Shown: positions 10,425 through 21,008 of the stretch, in pieces | Position numbering within the stretch: the stretch's first letter is position 1 | Layout of the letters: every line of letters starts with the position of its first letter | From: Diplodia intermedia | Taxonomy: Eukaryota; Ascomycota; Dothideomycetes; Botryosphaeriales; Botryosphaeriaceae | DNA: 35,170 bases | Reading direction: 5' to 3' | Assembly (NCBI GenBank): GCA_021495925.1 | Contig: JAKEKT010000170.1 | Coordinates: forward strand, 1-35,170 | Position numbers and translations under genes: made by a program | Notes under the pieces: generated by a model | Seen by the model: only the letters and a program-made list of their open reading frames with translations | Databases searched by the model: none | Told to the model about the DNA's origin: nothing

Positions 10425-12095
10425 ATGTCGTACTATCCTGGTCAAGGATACCAGGGCGGAGGCTACGGTGGACCTCCTCCGCCCCAGAACTACGGACAGG
10501 GCTATCCTCCGCCTCAGCAGTACGGAGCGTATGTACCGCCCCCACCCGCGGTTTGTGCCCAAGCTCACAGCAGACAGCCCTCAAGGCCAATACGGCTACC
10601 CGCCTCCAGCGCACTCTCCGCAGCCACCCTACGGCTACGGCACGCCGCCGCCCGGCCAGTATGGCGGTTATCAGCAGGTATATCGAGTCGCGAGCAGTTG
10701 TGTGGAGCTGTGCTTACGCCCAATATAGACGCCTCCGCCGCAGCAGGGCTATGGCTATGGCGCGCCTAACGGAGCGCCGCCGCAGCACCAGCAATATGGA
10801 AACCGTGCGTTCAACGGTTATGCAGTATGTCCTCAGAAACACGCTGATTCGCCGTAGCCACTGTTAACAACAACACCCACGCGCAGGGCGGCCATTCAGC
10901 ACCACATGCTCCTCCGCAGCAAGCCCAGGCTTTCGGTCATGGTGCGCCTTCCGGCTATTCTTTCCAATACTCGAACTGCACCGGCCAACGCAAAGCGCTG
11001 CTCATCGGAATCAACTACTTCGGTCAGAGAGGCCAATTGCGCGGCTGTATCAACGATGTGAAGAACATGAGCGCCTACCTCAACCAGCACTTTGGCTACA
11101 AGCGCGAAGACATGGTTCTTCTCACCGATGACCAGCAAAACCCCATGAGTCAGCCGACGAAGGCAAATATATTGAGGGCAATGCACTGGTTGGTCAAGGA
11201 TGCGCGCCCCAACGATTCGCTCTTCTTCCACTACTCGGGTACGCTATACCCCGCACTCACGTGTTGAAACACATGCTCACACCCGCATAGGTCACGGTGG
11301 TCAGACCAAGGATCTCGATGGCGACGAGGATGATGGATACGACGAGGTTATCTACCCCCTTGATTTCCGCCAAGCCGGCCACATTGTGGACGACGAAATG
11401 CACCGCATCATGGTGCAGGGACTGCAGCCAGGTGTCCGTCTGACAGCCATTTTCGACTCTTGTCACTCTGGTTCCGCCCTGGATCTTCCGTACCTCTACT
11501 CCACCTCGGGTGTTCTCAAGGAGCCCAACCTTGCCAAGGAAGCTGGCCAAGGCCTTCTTGGCATTGTGTCGTCGTACGCGCGTGGAGACTTGGGTGGCAT
11601 GGCAAGCACTGCCATGGGCTTGTTCAAGAAGGCTACGTCTGGCGATGAGACGTACAAGAGGAACCTCAGGACAAAGACGAGCCCGGCAGACGTCATCATG
11701 TGGAGTGGCAGCAAGGACACGCAGACCTCGTACGTGGCGCGAAGACGGACTACCCCGTGCTTTTTATGCAAGCTAACAACCATTTTAGGTCTGACGCAAC
11801 CATTGGTGGCCAAGCTACTGGTGCGATGAGCTGGGCCTTCATCAATGCCCTCAAGAAGAACCCCCAGCAGAGCTACGTTCAGCTTCTCAACAGCATTCGT
11901 GATGAGCTTGAAGGCAAATACTCGCAGAAGCCCCAACTCAGCTGCAGCCACCCGTTGGGTAGGTGGACATGGCCATTTATGTGATGAATCGGCTTTGCTA
12001 ACATGTTGATAGACACGAATTTGCTGTACGTGATGTAAATAGGGTTCGTTACGGTTACGGACTAATTGCATGGTTTCCTTAGGTTCGTCATGTGA
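10425..12095 (+). CDS. MCA1: Metacaspase (type I, fungal)
   Basis: A caspase-fold cysteine protease that cleaves after Arg/Lys, with known fungal roles in stress-induced death and protein quality control. Eight exons (10425-10528, 10578-10677, 10729-10824, 10887-11238, 11291-11729, 11789-11958, 12013-12025, 12083-12095) give 428 residues. The first 120 or so are a Gly/Tyr/Gln/Pro-rich prodomain with PPPQQYG-like repeats, typical of type I metacaspases. The catalytic region follows: KALLIGINYF, then LFFHYSGHGG with His at about 219, then TAIFDSCHSGSALDLPY with Cys at about 275, and GQATGAMSWAF near the end. The C-terminus LDTNLLFVM, typical of fungal members, appears only if the last two 13-nt exons are spliced in. 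That supports the model strongly. Splice sites are GT..AG throughout. Active-site residues are intact. Confidence 0.95.
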
Positions 12096-13131
12096 TTACG
12101 AGGCAATCCTGAACGAGTGATTTGTACATAACGAAAGGCCATTGGTATACCAGAGGGTGCGGTTGGCTGGCGTCAAAACTTCGTTTGGTTTTCTTTCATG
12201 TTTGTTTTCTCGCATGACTAATTGGAGTCCGGTACGTATGATCTGTTGGTGGCATTGTCTTGTGTTTTTTGCTGACGCTCAGGTAGATACTCTATGTTTT
12301 ACCCTGTGGATGAATTGATGATACCTTTTGGAGCTTGTTCAGTTTTTATGATTTGCCTTCTTGAACAATCACACAGGATATCAGATAAAGCTCGCTTCAC
12401 CAACGTCTGTATACGAAAGAATGCTCGTTCAGACGAACCCTAATCAAGCAAGACACATTCGAAAATACAGGCTCCTCTGGTTTCGCATTTCCATATTTAT
12501 CATGGGAGGATCCAATGGAAGCAGATGAGGGCTTTATCATGGACGAGACACCCTTGTCTACCAAATTTGGAACATGCTGAGAATACTTGAGCCGAAAAGA
12601 CAGTCCACCGAATCGGCATATGTTCCCAAAACGAACAGCACTGTACACCGGGAACCTGCACACGCGCAGTGATTGGCTACAGGCAAGATAACGCGAGACA
12701 CGTGCATCCAGGCAAACCCCGCCCTAAGCTGTAGCACTCCCTGTCTTTACGGGTCGCTAACCGCTCCTCACACTCCAAAAGCCGAAGAACCTCTCTCCCA
12801 CTCTTGAAGATGTCGACATGTCGGATTCGCGTCGACAGGAAAAAAAAAGCGGCCCGGTCGCTCAAGATCCATTCCACCATTGCGTCATCCCGCCCAGGCT
12901 TTTGCGTGCTAGGTCAGCCCGCGCGATAGGCCCGCTCCACCCAAATGCCGCGCGCACCTCGGGGCGTCGCATAAGAAGAACGGATGGTCAGCGTTCGTCG
13001 TCGTCAAGAAGAGCTCCCGTCGTCCCGACGCAAAGACATTGTTCGAACCGGCCAAGGCTTATCTCACCCCCTGTCCTCCTCCTTCCCCAACGTCGCCATC
13101 ATCGCATACACACATACACACTTACACGACC
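12096..13131. other. Spacer between metacaspase and FAD monooxygenase
   Basis: Holds the metacaspase 3' UTR and the monooxygenase promoter. A minus-strand frame at 12397-12663 (88 residues) and another at 12677-12880 lack motifs and promoter signals. An alternating CA/TA stretch (ACACACATACACAC, near 13110-13122) lies just upstream of the monooxygenase ATG. No RNA gene was recognised. Confidence 0.45.
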
Positions 13132-15251
13132 ATGACGTCTACCACCACCACCCCACACCCGGATGAAAACCCGCACGCGGACGATGATAAAAAACTCCAC
13201 GTCGCCATCGCCGGCGCCGGCATCGCGGGCCTGACGGCGGCCATCGCGCTGGCGAAGCATCTCGGCGGCGATGGCGTCGTCGACGTGCAGCTGTACGACA
13301 AGGCGTCGGCGCTGCGCGAGATCGGCGCCTCCATCGCGCTGGGGCCGAACGGGCTGCGGTCGCTGGAGCGGCTGGGCGTGCGGAACGCGCTGGGTGATGA
13401 TGTTGCGTTTAGGGGCCCGAGCGGGTTGCCGATGATATATCGGTGGGTCTTTTTTTCTTTTTTTTTTTTGCCTGAACTGGTTGAGCTGAGCCGTTTTGGG
13501 AGGGTGAGGGGAGGGAGGGAGGGAGGGAGGGACTGGGGGAGCTGGTGGTGCAGCTGGGCTTTTGTTGTTTTCTTCTTCGTTGTGCCCTTTTCTCTCTCTA
13601 TCTCTCTCTTTCGTTTATATGCACCGCAAGAAGGCTTGAGTGTTAAGGGTCGAGCCGAGACTGAAATCCATCCGCCAGACACTGGAAGACCAACGAGATC
13701 GTCTCCTTCGACGAGTTTGTGAATGTGCCCGAGCGTCGCCACCAGACGGCCCGCTTCGCGCGCGCGCACCTGCATCAGAGCTTGCTGCAGCATGTCGATC
13801 CGGCGCGGATCCATCTGGGGAAGAAGATCGTTGCTGTTGTTGAAGAGGAGGCTGGTAATAAGGATGCGCCGTTGGTCTTGAAGTTTGCGGACGGGTCGAA
13901 GGCGAAGGCGGATTTGGTAATCGGGGCAGACGGGATCAATTCTGTGAGTGTGGATTTTCATTTTGATGGAAAGTTGTGAGCGGGGGATCTTTCTGGGTGA
14001 TGGGGGTGAGGAGACTGACGGATGGTGCGATGGGAGACGTGGTTGCTGCTAAAGACTCTGGAGATTGCGGCAATGCTGACCAGTGAGGACAGGGCGTGAG
14101 GAAGTTCTTCGTTCCGGAGCAGAAGCTGGGCTGGACCACTCAGGTCGCGTACAGAGCGGTGTTCGACGCATCGTTGGTGGAAGGGACGCCGGATCTGCCT
14201 GAAGACTCGACGCACTGGGTAGGTATACCCGTCCCCTTTCGGCATGCCGGATGCTGGCTGACTTCCGTGGCAGTGGGGCCCGACCGCTTCCTTCTTCGCG
14301 TCAAGGCTTGGTATGAAGCTCTCCCACATCACGGATTCACACATGTTTCTGACACAGTACCGGCTCCCCAGGCAAGAACCAATTCACAACCGTCGCCATG
14401 CTCTCCCTCGACCCCTCGGACCCCGCCAACGCCGCCATCGTCGCCAACGCCCACTGGGACTCACCCGCCGACATCACCCTCGTCCGGGAACTGTACAAGG
14501 TAAACCCAACCACAACACCACTCCCCCCAAAACGAACAAAAACACCGTTCGTCCAACCAGAAGTAAAAGAAGAGATATATGTATATATAAACACATAGAA
14601 CCACCTCAAACCCCCACTAACCCTTACAAAAACGACAACCATCAGGACTGGCACCCCCTCATCCGCACCCTCCTCGCCCGCACGCCGCCCGCCGCGCTCC
14701 GCATCTACCCCAACCTCGCCATCACGGCGCCGCTCCCCGCCCACACGTTCCTGCGCGGCCGCGTCGCCCTCGTCGGCGACGCCGCGCACCCCCACGGCGG
14801 CGCCTTCGCCACCGGCGGCTCGCTGGCCATCGACGACGCGTACGCCCTCGCCGCTGGCCTCGAGGCGGCGGTGCAGCATCAACATCAACAACAACAGCAG
14901 CAACAGCAGCAGCAGCAGCAGCAGCAGCAACAACGACCGTCATCGAAGCGTTTTGGAGGCGACGTGCTGGCGCTGGCGACGAGCATCTACGAGAGGGCGC
15001 GGAAACCGCATACGACACGGTTGTTGGAGGTGGTGCATGCGGGGAATGAGAAGAGTAGGGAGAGGTTGAGGGGGGTTGGGGCGGGGGCGGAGACGGACGA
15101 GGAGCTGAGGGGGCGGATGGGGAAGAGGGCAAGGACGGCGTGGTTGCATGAGCATGATGTGGAGGAGGCGGTGGGGAGGGCGGTGGTGGAGGTGTTGGGG
15201 GAGGAGGAGGGCGGGACGGCAGGAGGGGGTGTGGTGGAGGCGAGGTTGTAG
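13132..15251 (+). CDS. Class A FAD-dependent monooxygenase (salicylate hydroxylase-like)
   Basis: A flavoprotein hydroxylase expected to use NAD(P)H and O2 on an aromatic substrate; the substrate cannot be read from sequence. The six-exon model is 13132-13442, 13679-13943, 14093-14218, 14274-14310, 14372-14499 and 14646-15251, giving 490 residues. Splice choices were set by phase and family motifs. The FAD-binding Rossmann motif GAGIAGL is at about 28-34, the DG motif GADGINS at 186-192, and WGPTASFFASRLGKNQF is rebuilt across introns 3 and 4. VALVGDAAHPHGGAFATGG near 330-348 is the ribityl-binding GD motif. A polyglutamine tract at about residues 366-386 interrupts the helix after this motif. 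Introns 1, 2 and 5 (236, 149 and 146 nt) are longer than the window norm. The acceptor of intron 2 is the least certain. No cluster partners are visible. Confidence 0.88.
13501..13533. repeat. GGGA-type purine repeat in intron 1 of the monooxygenase
   Basis: GAGGGAGGGAGGGAGGGAGG-type repeats inside the 236-nt first intron. Together with T-rich flanks at 13448-13468 they account for the unusual intron length. Confidence 0.8.
14874..14934 (+). repeat. CAG/CAA repeat coding polyglutamine in the monooxygenase
   Basis: A mixed CAT/CAA/CAG tract encodes two His and about 20 Gln residues in exon 6. It sits right after the conserved GD-motif helix and before FGGDVLALATSIYERA. Pure CAG units alternate with CAA, so it is partly interrupted but still likely to vary in length. 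Confidence 0.9.
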
Positions 15252-16037
15252 GGAGGTAGGGTGCTGCCTTTCGCTGCTGCTGCTGTCGCTGCTGCTGCTG
15301 CTGTTACTGCCGGAGCCTTGTAGGTAGGTAGTTGTTTGCCGCACTTGGATGTTGGTGGATGGCGGTTCTGGATGCCGTCGCTTACGAGGTGCACTGTTGC
15401 TGCTACGCCGGAGAGCTGGGCCGACTGACCGCGCGAGTAAGCGTGTTCGAAGTACGATTTACGAGATTTCGCTCGCATACGTCACAGGTACAGCGGGGAA
15501 TCGTGAAACGTGGGGGACGTGATCAAACGCCGGTGCAAATCAGAATACGAGAAACGCTTGTCTCGGCAGGCGCTCAGCCTCAACATGCCCTTACCGCTAC
15601 TGGGCGAAAAAGTCGGGAATAGGCAAGGATATGCCAGAGCGCTATATTAACCCTATTGACCTCACGCTCAATCCCTGCCTCCGGATGCGTTTCCCTGGCC
15701 TACTTACAAATACACGCGGTGGGATGAGTACTTCGAGCCTTGGCCCGGCGGGCTCCCAAGCCACGACATGACGGTAATGCCAAGACTATAGGCCTGAGCG
15801 GAGAGTCATGCAGCCAGAATAGGGGAGTCCGTCTACGTAGGGAAGGCAGGTGGTTTACCACGCCTTGTCAGGCGATCCGAGGCTCGAATCAGGGAGTGCT
15901 CATGCATGCCGCTTGACTCGTCGCCCTCGCAATGCTTCCCCATATAAAGGCCGATTCCTCTCTCACCACTATCCCCGCAAACCCGCACCCTCCTACCCAC
16001 ACTCCAATCCGCCGATCTCCCACCCGCTCCTTGAAAG
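15252..16037. other. Spacer before the small secreted protein gene
   Basis: Begins with CTG/GCT trinucleotide repeats near 15273-15305 in the monooxygenase 3' region, then unremarkable sequence. The right end is the promoter of the secreted protein gene, with a TATA box at 15943. No other gene is supported. Confidence 0.5.
15943..15950 (+). promoter_or_regulatory. TATA box of the small secreted protein gene
   Basis: TATAAAGG lies 95 nt upstream of the ATG at 16038 and is followed by a CA-rich, pyrimidine-biased leader. This is a normal distance for a fungal core promoter and supports the chosen start. Confidence 0.7.
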
Positions 16038-16521
16038 ATGAAGACCGCCGCCGTCCTGCTCCTCGTGGCCGCCGCCAACGCCGCCGTCACCTTCGAAAAC
16101 TTCCCCGCCACCGGCGTCGCCTGCCCCAACAGCGACGCCAGCGCCGACCTGACCAGCGACACGGCCAGCCTGCAGGCCGCCGCCGAGGCCGCCCGCAACG
16201 ACGAGCCGTACGAGCAGTCGGCCGCGAACCTTGCGTCCGGCCAGTGCTCGAAGCTGAGCCTGCCGTATCTGATCGTGAGTGGTTTTTTTTTTCTTCCCCC
16301 TCGATGTGTATTGCGTCGTTTGTGCTGGTTTTGGACCAAGGGAGAATTGGATGCTGATGGTTTGGTTGCAATAGACTACGGCCGAGCAGGCCAATGGCGA
16401 GCCCGCGGGTAGCTTGAGCTTTGCGTGGGATGAGGCGACTGAGACGATTTATTACTGTGGTGTGCAGGGACTGTATAGCACGAATGGCAGCGGGTATCCG
16501 GATAGCTGCGAGCAGCTCTGA
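16038..16521 (+). CDS. Small secreted four-cysteine protein
   Basis: Two exons (16038-16274 and 16375-16521) with a 100-nt intron (GTGAGT..AATAG) give 127 residues. Residues 1-16 (MKTAAVLLLVAAANAA) form a clear signal peptide, so the product should be secreted. The mature protein is small and acidic and has exactly four cysteines at about 29, 70, 107 and 124, enough for two disulfides. The C-terminal run ETIYYCGV..STNGSG..DSC resembles the last strands of RNase T1/N1-fold proteins, which end in a YCGV-like strand and a Gly-rich loop before a final Cys. The catalytic His/Glu/Arg set of those RNases is not evident, so an RNase-like, non-enzymatic effector is one possibility. This fold assignment is inference. 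The gene is TATA-driven and has spacers of more than 600 nt on both sides. Confidence 0.8.
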
Positions 16522-17191
16522 GGGGAGGGGGCGAGGACTGGGTTGTTTGGATGGGGTGTATTGTACCAGCGAGGAAATGAATATGTCGTTTACAGTAGCT
16601 TGGAAGAGCGGTTTCGGAATTTTGCAGTGTGGTCGTAGAAACAAATCTCACTGTTTCTTTGTGCCACCTATGGCGTCCACGGTTTCTGTAGAACAATGTC
16701 TATTGTTCGACTTTGACACGGTTCAGGACAGACATTCCAGTGTCAGGTCTCGCTTACTGGAGGACATGGATGATCTGCATGACAAAGGATCACATGGTAA
16801 GTCAATGGCACATATCGATCATTAAGACTGTACCCATGATGAGGCAGCAAACACGGCATAGCTGCGGAAGAGAATTCGGGTTTGCTCATTTTGTCCGATT
16901 TTGATATCTATATTGATACAGCAAGAGCCTCGCCATAGCATGTGCCAATCAATCCATGAGTTGCAGAAGAAGACATTTGTGCCGCATATGGCACATCCGG
17001 TGTATCTCAAAGCAATCCGCGAAGCGCATCGAAATCCAAAAGCAGCCACGATCTCATCCCAATCAGTACACGCACGCCAAACCGAACATCAAGAAAACAT
17101 CAAGAAACCAACAAGTCGTGTCCCAAGCGCCCACCATCAAAACCAAAGCAAATCACGCCGGCCGCACCCCGTCCCCTTCCCAAAAGACCGA
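16522..17191. other. Spacer between the secreted protein gene and the RING array
   Basis: Contains the 3' region of the secreted protein gene and then A-rich sequence leading into the 3' end of the first RING gene. Plus-strand frames that run from here into 17600 (for example 16901-17566) are antisense to the RING gene and are not credible. Nothing else is seen. Confidence 0.45.
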
Positions 17192-18523
17192 CTACTCCCG
17201 ACAGTGCAGCCACCCCACCACCATCCTCGCGAAGCACTCCACGTCCCCAAAAAAGGAGTCTCCAACCTCCCTGCCCGCCAACACATGCCTTACCGCCCTC
17301 CGATACTCCGCCCGCGCGACGACGGCAGCAGCGGCACTCTCATACGCCCTCGCCAGATACCGCTCCGCGCACCTCCCCAGCAGCATCGACACCAGCGCGC
17401 GCCACACGCGGTCCGCACCACCCACGCCGGTACCGGTATCGCGGCGGTCGCCGTCGTCGTCGACCGCACCACCCAACACGCGCACGACGTCGCCCGCGAG
17501 CGCGGGCAGCGCCGCGAAGGCCTCGACGGCGTGTCGGTGGTGGTGGTGCTCGTCGGCAGCCAGTAGCGCGGCGATGGCGGCGCCGGCGCGGACGAGGCGC
17601 GGGGCGGTGACGTCGCGGATGGGGGTGCGGCCGCGCACGGCGTGGTCGAAGGAGGCGGCGTAGAAGGCGAGTTGGTGCGGGGCGGCGGCTGGGGCGGGGA
17701 GGAGGAGGTCGGCGCGGTAGGTTGCTGTTGCTTCGGCGGATGTTGCCGCCTCCTGCTGGTGCTGCTGGTGTTGGGGGGTGGTGGTGGAGTGGCGGCAGAG
17801 GGCGCAGGAGGGCGAGGTGTAGGGCTTGCCGTCGGCTTCGGCGCGGAGCCAGGTCAGCTGGCAGAGGGCGCAGATGACGTGGTTGCAGGCGGTCATGGTG
17901 ACTAGGTCGGTGCGGGTGAGGGGGGTGTCGGTGTCAGTGTCGGCCTCGTCGGCTGCGGCGGCGATGCGGGAGGAGGAGGAGGGCTCGTTTGTGAGGGGGG
18001 TGGTGAGCTCAGGGGTGCCTGTGCTGGCCGGTGGCGGAATTGTTGTGGCAGAGGTTGAGGAGGAGAAGTCGTCCACGGCGTGGGTGGTGGTCGTGGTTTC
18101 AGGGGTACCAGCAGTGCTGGCGACCGACGGTATAACGGTTGCGGCGGCGGCGTCGCCGTTGCTGTTCTCTCGAGTGTGGATGGTGGTGGGACGGCGGCGC
18201 TGGGGCGGCGGCGATGCAACGGTCGCGGCGCTGTCCTTGTCACTCTCCTCTGCCGCGCTGGTGATGTTGCGGCGGCGATGCTGAGGCCGCGGCGACGACG
18301 CTTCCTGGTTGTGCAATTCCCCGATGTTGTCGTTCTCCGACGTGATGGAGATGCTTTCTTTATGTTGAGGCGTCGACGAAACCTGGTGGCCCAGTTCGGA
18401 GAAGTCAATGTCTCTGAAGCAGACGGGGCAGCGAACGTCGTTGTTCTCGCTCAGGGCTTGGAATCTGGCAGCCGTGGTGGGCTCCATGGCGGCGTAAGGG
18501 AACTGTTGGCGGATATCTTCCAT
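17192..18523 (-). CDS. RING-finger protein, split-RING family member A
   Basis: Intronless, 443 residues, starting at the ATG at 18523, about 103 nt downstream of a TATATAA. It carries a complete C3HC4 zinc-ligand set: CPVC at about 32-35, then 177 intervening residues, then CNHVICALC at 213-221 and CALC at 240-243. The usual gap between ligands 2 and 3 is 9-39 residues. The insert is Ser/Thr/Pro/Ala-rich and probably disordered. The C-terminal 200 residues are Ala-rich and helical and end in FARMVVGWL, shared with paralogs. The N-terminal FPYAAMEP matches CPSAAIEP in the next gene. RING proteins usually act as E3 ubiquitin ligases; this one's substrate and its activity are unknown. Plus-strand frames here are antisense shadows. 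Confidence 0.8.
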   Translation of the reverse strand: MEDIRQQFPYAAMEPTTAARFQALSENNDVRCPVCFRDIDFSELGHQVSSTPQHKESISITSENDNIGELHNQEASSPRPQHRRRNITSAAEESDKDSAATVASPPPQRRRPTTIHTRENSNGDAAAATVIPSVASTAGTPETTTTTHAVDDFSSSTSATTIPPPASTGTPELTTPLTNEPSSSSRIAAAADEADTDTDTPLTRTDLVTMTACNHVICALCQLTWLRAEADGKPYTSPSCALCRHSTTTPQHQQHQQEAATSAEATATYRADLLLPAPAAAPHQLAFYAASFDHAVRGRTPIRDVTAPRLVRAGAAIAALLAADEHHHHRHAVEAFAALPALAGDVVRVLGGAVDDDGDRRDTGTGVGGADRVWRALVSMLLGRCAERYLARAYESAAAAVVARAEYRRAVRHVLAGREVGDSFFGDVECFARMVVGWLHCRE

Positions 18524-19103
18524 GCTGCCGGTTGTTCTGAGAAAGTAGATTTTGAGGGTTGAGAAAGTGATATTTAGATGTAGTGTGGTGGTTGTTCGTT
18601 CAACCGTGAGATTGGGGGGGAGTCGTTATATAGCGGTGGCGAAAGCGAAGACGGAGAAATATAGGGTACACTTCGTGACAAGAAAAACTGCACACGCCAA
18701 GCTAGCAGAACCCGCAAAGATGGGAAAAAGTCATATTGGTATAGAAAAGAGATTTCGGTCGTAAACAAGATTTTCATCAGCGCACGTATCAAGCGTTTCG
18801 TTGGTCGTGGGCAAGTCTTGCGCCACACATGACGCATCTCCAGTCTTGCAAACCAAAGCCGCAAAACGCGCATCGACCATGGCCCAAGGGCACCAGAACT
18901 CCATCGCTGAAATGTTTCAATGCCGAATAAGAACAAATCCGCAGTTATCTCAAGGCTTCATGAAGAAGGCGGTCCACAATGGCGCACTCTGCGTGCTGCA
19001 ACCTCACACAGCATGATATCCGGGGGCCCGCCAATGGACCAGAGAGAACCAACAAAGAACTCAAGACGCGTCAGGCGAATCCGAGAAGGTAGTAGGAGGG
19101 GGC
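18524..19103. other. Spacer between RING genes A and B
   Basis: Promoter of gene A (minus strand) with the TATA box at 18626-18632, then the 3' region of gene B. Short frames on both strands lack motifs. Confidence 0.5.
18626..18632 (-). promoter_or_regulatory. TATA box of RING gene A
   Basis: TATATAA on the minus strand, about 103 nt upstream of the ATG at 18523. It supports that start. Confidence 0.6.
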
Positions 19104-20288
19104 TCATGGATGCGGCGGCGGATGGATCGGCGGTTCTTCACTGCTGTCGCGGCGGGCACGAAGCGGGATGCGCGGCATATGGGTCACATCCATCGCGTCG
19201 ACTATCAAGCGGCCGAGCAGCATGCGCACGAAGCGCTCCAGGTCCTCGAAGGCATCGTTGCCGGGCAGCCGCGGCGGCATCGCCGCCATCCTCCGCTCGG
19301 GGCCCATGACGCTGCGGACCCTTCTCCCATACTCGGCGCTGGCGGCGGCACGCCGCGCGCCCTCCTCGTCGTCGCCCGGCCCGTCGGCGGCATGATCCCG
19401 CACGTACTGCGGCTCGTACCTGGCGAAGACGTTCGCCAGCAGCACGCGCCACAGGTCCTTCATGTCCATGGCGACCTCGGTGCGGGCGTCCGCCTGCTGC
19501 TGCACGCTGCGGATGACGTCCACGGCGGCGGCGGGGAGGAGGGCGACCAGCGGCCCGAAGGGCCTGGCGCCGAAGCCCAGCGGCGGGACGTCGTCGCCGT
19601 CGGGCAGGAGATGGACGTGGACGTCGGGATCGTAGCTGCGGGCGCGGTCGACCAGCATGTTCATCAGCGCCTCGCCGGCGGACCCGACGCGCAGCGCGGT
19701 GAAGGAGAGGCGCTGGCGGCGCTGCGCCGCGAGCTCGAACGTGACCTCGTACGCGTGCATCTGCTCCTCGACGGCCGCGAAGACGTCGTCCGGGACGTGC
19801 TCCGCGATGGGCCCGCGGCACAGCGGGCAGACTTTGGCGATCCCCTCGGTGCGCAGGAAGCGGAGGAAGCACGCCGCCCCGAACGAGTGCCCGCAGAAGG
19901 GGATTGTGAGGATCGGCGCCCGGCAGAGGTATATGGTGGGCTCCACGGTGGGTTCGTGCACGTGGATCTGTGGAGTGCTTTCGACGTCGGAGTCGTGCAC
20001 ATGGGTCCCGGCCGGGAGCGGAGGCATGTTGTATATCGGCGGTACCCGGGCGGGAGCGGTGTCGACTGCGTTGGTGCCGGTGCTGCTGCTGCTGGGCTGG
20101 GGTTCTGCTGGCGGCGCTGACGCTCTCTGGGGATGGAGCTCGGCGAAGGCTTCGTGGCAGAGGGGGCAATCGAGCCTGTCCTTATCCCGCAGGGACTGGT
20201 TATCGGCGGGCTCAATGGCGGCGGACGGGCAAACCTCGTAGATGGCCTCGATGATCTCCAAGGCGTTCATGGCATCTATGGCATCCAT
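19104..20288 (-). CDS. RING-finger protein, split-RING family member B (ligand 5 is Gly)
   Basis: Intronless, 394 residues from the ATG at 20288. The frame is open further upstream to 20492, but a TATATAAT at 20449-20456 puts transcription start downstream of that point, so the internal ATG is preferred. It also matches paralog N-termini (CPSAAIEP here, FPYAAMEP in A). Zinc ligands: CPLC at 41-44, an 87-residue loop, FCGHSFGAAC at 131-140, CPLC at 154-157. The fifth ligand, normally Cys in CGHxxC, is Gly at 137, as in member E. The C-terminal half is helical with ERFVRMLLGRL near the end. It is probably an E3-like protein, but zinc coordination at site 2 would be incomplete unless another residue serves. 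Codons are extremely GC-rich, so long antisense frames exist and are ignored. Confidence 0.78.
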   Translation of the reverse strand: MDAIDAMNALEIIEAIYEVCPSAAIEPADNQSLRDKDRLDCPLCHEAFAELHPQRASAPPAEPQPSSSSTGTNAVDTAPARVPPIYNMPPLPAGTHVHDSDVESTPQIHVHEPTVEPTIYLCRAPILTIPFCGHSFGAACFLRFLRTEGIAKVCPLCRGPIAEHVPDDVFAAVEEQMHAYEVTFELAAQRRQRLSFTALRVGSAGEALMNMLVDRARSYDPDVHVHLLPDGDDVPPLGFGARPFGPLVALLPAAAVDVIRSVQQQADARTEVAMDMKDLWRVLLANVFARYEPQYVRDHAADGPGDDEEGARRAAASAEYGRRVRSVMGPERRMAAMPPRLPGNDAFEDLERFVRMLLGRLIVDAMDVTHMPRIPLRARRDSSEEPPIHPPPHP

Positions 20289-20448
20289 GGCTGCGGAATT
20301 TCTCGAGGCGGTGCTTGGGAAGTCTGAAAAGATGTTGGTCGAATGCGTAGGGGTTGGTGGCTCGGCCAGTCGTGAGGTCGGAAAGGTCGACTCTGTAGCG
20401 ATGTCGGCAGCTGGGTGGCAGAAGAAGTGTGAAGGGGCTTCCAGGAGG

Positions 20449-20456
20449 ATTATATA
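20449..20456 (-). promoter_or_regulatory. TATA box of RING gene B
   Basis: TATATAAT on the minus strand, 161 nt upstream of the ATG at 20288. It decides against the upstream in-frame ATG at 20492, which lies on the wrong side of it. Confidence 0.6.
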
Positions 20457-21008
20457 CGGGTGAAGCGCCCAAGACAATGTTTTTGTTTGCATACTGGGTG
20501 TAAGCCGACGTCGGTGGTGTTAAGCAAGTGGAAGTGACTGCATGGGTGGTGGAGTGCCACCAAACGGGAAGTTCGGTCAGCGGAAGCTCCGATCCCACAA
20601 CAACAAAACCCAATCTCTACCTGAGCGATTGGGAAACTTACAGAGTTGTTCCACGTCTGAGACAACCTTATTTCCCTCGAGAACTAGGTCTTCCAGTCTT
20701 CATTGCGCCCTTCGCCCGGTTCTTTGTGCTTCGTTGTCTACGAACAACATCTCCGTTATCGTTCGAAGCCCCGCCACCCGACAGTTTCGCTATTCCAGGG
20801 GTAAGCTCCAGCTTCGTGCAATAGTATGGCGCAACTTCTGGCAGGTCGGAAAGGGATTGGCTTACCTCTCCACAGATCACTGTACCGTCAGGCGATTCCC
20901 AGCGGATCCTCCACGACCCGGTCACCCCCTCGCCCTCTACGCCTCTATGCAAGATTCAGGCATAGCCCCCACGATAGCGTTCACCAGAACGACAAAGTCC
21001 CGCCACTC

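Noticed and set aside
12397..12663. 88-residue minus-strand frame in the metacaspase 3' spacer
   Set aside because: No motif or start context, and the position fits a 3' UTR or spacer.
13030..13055. TTCGAACC resembling a tRNA B box
   Set aside because: No A box at the right distance and no cloverleaf could be drawn.
19110..20120. 336-residue plus-strand frame
   Set aside because: Antisense to RING gene B. Its length reflects extreme third-position GC in that gene.
20289..20492. 68-residue N-terminal extension of RING gene B
   Set aside because: The upstream ATG lies on the far side of the TATA box at 20449, and the extension is unlike paralog N-termini.
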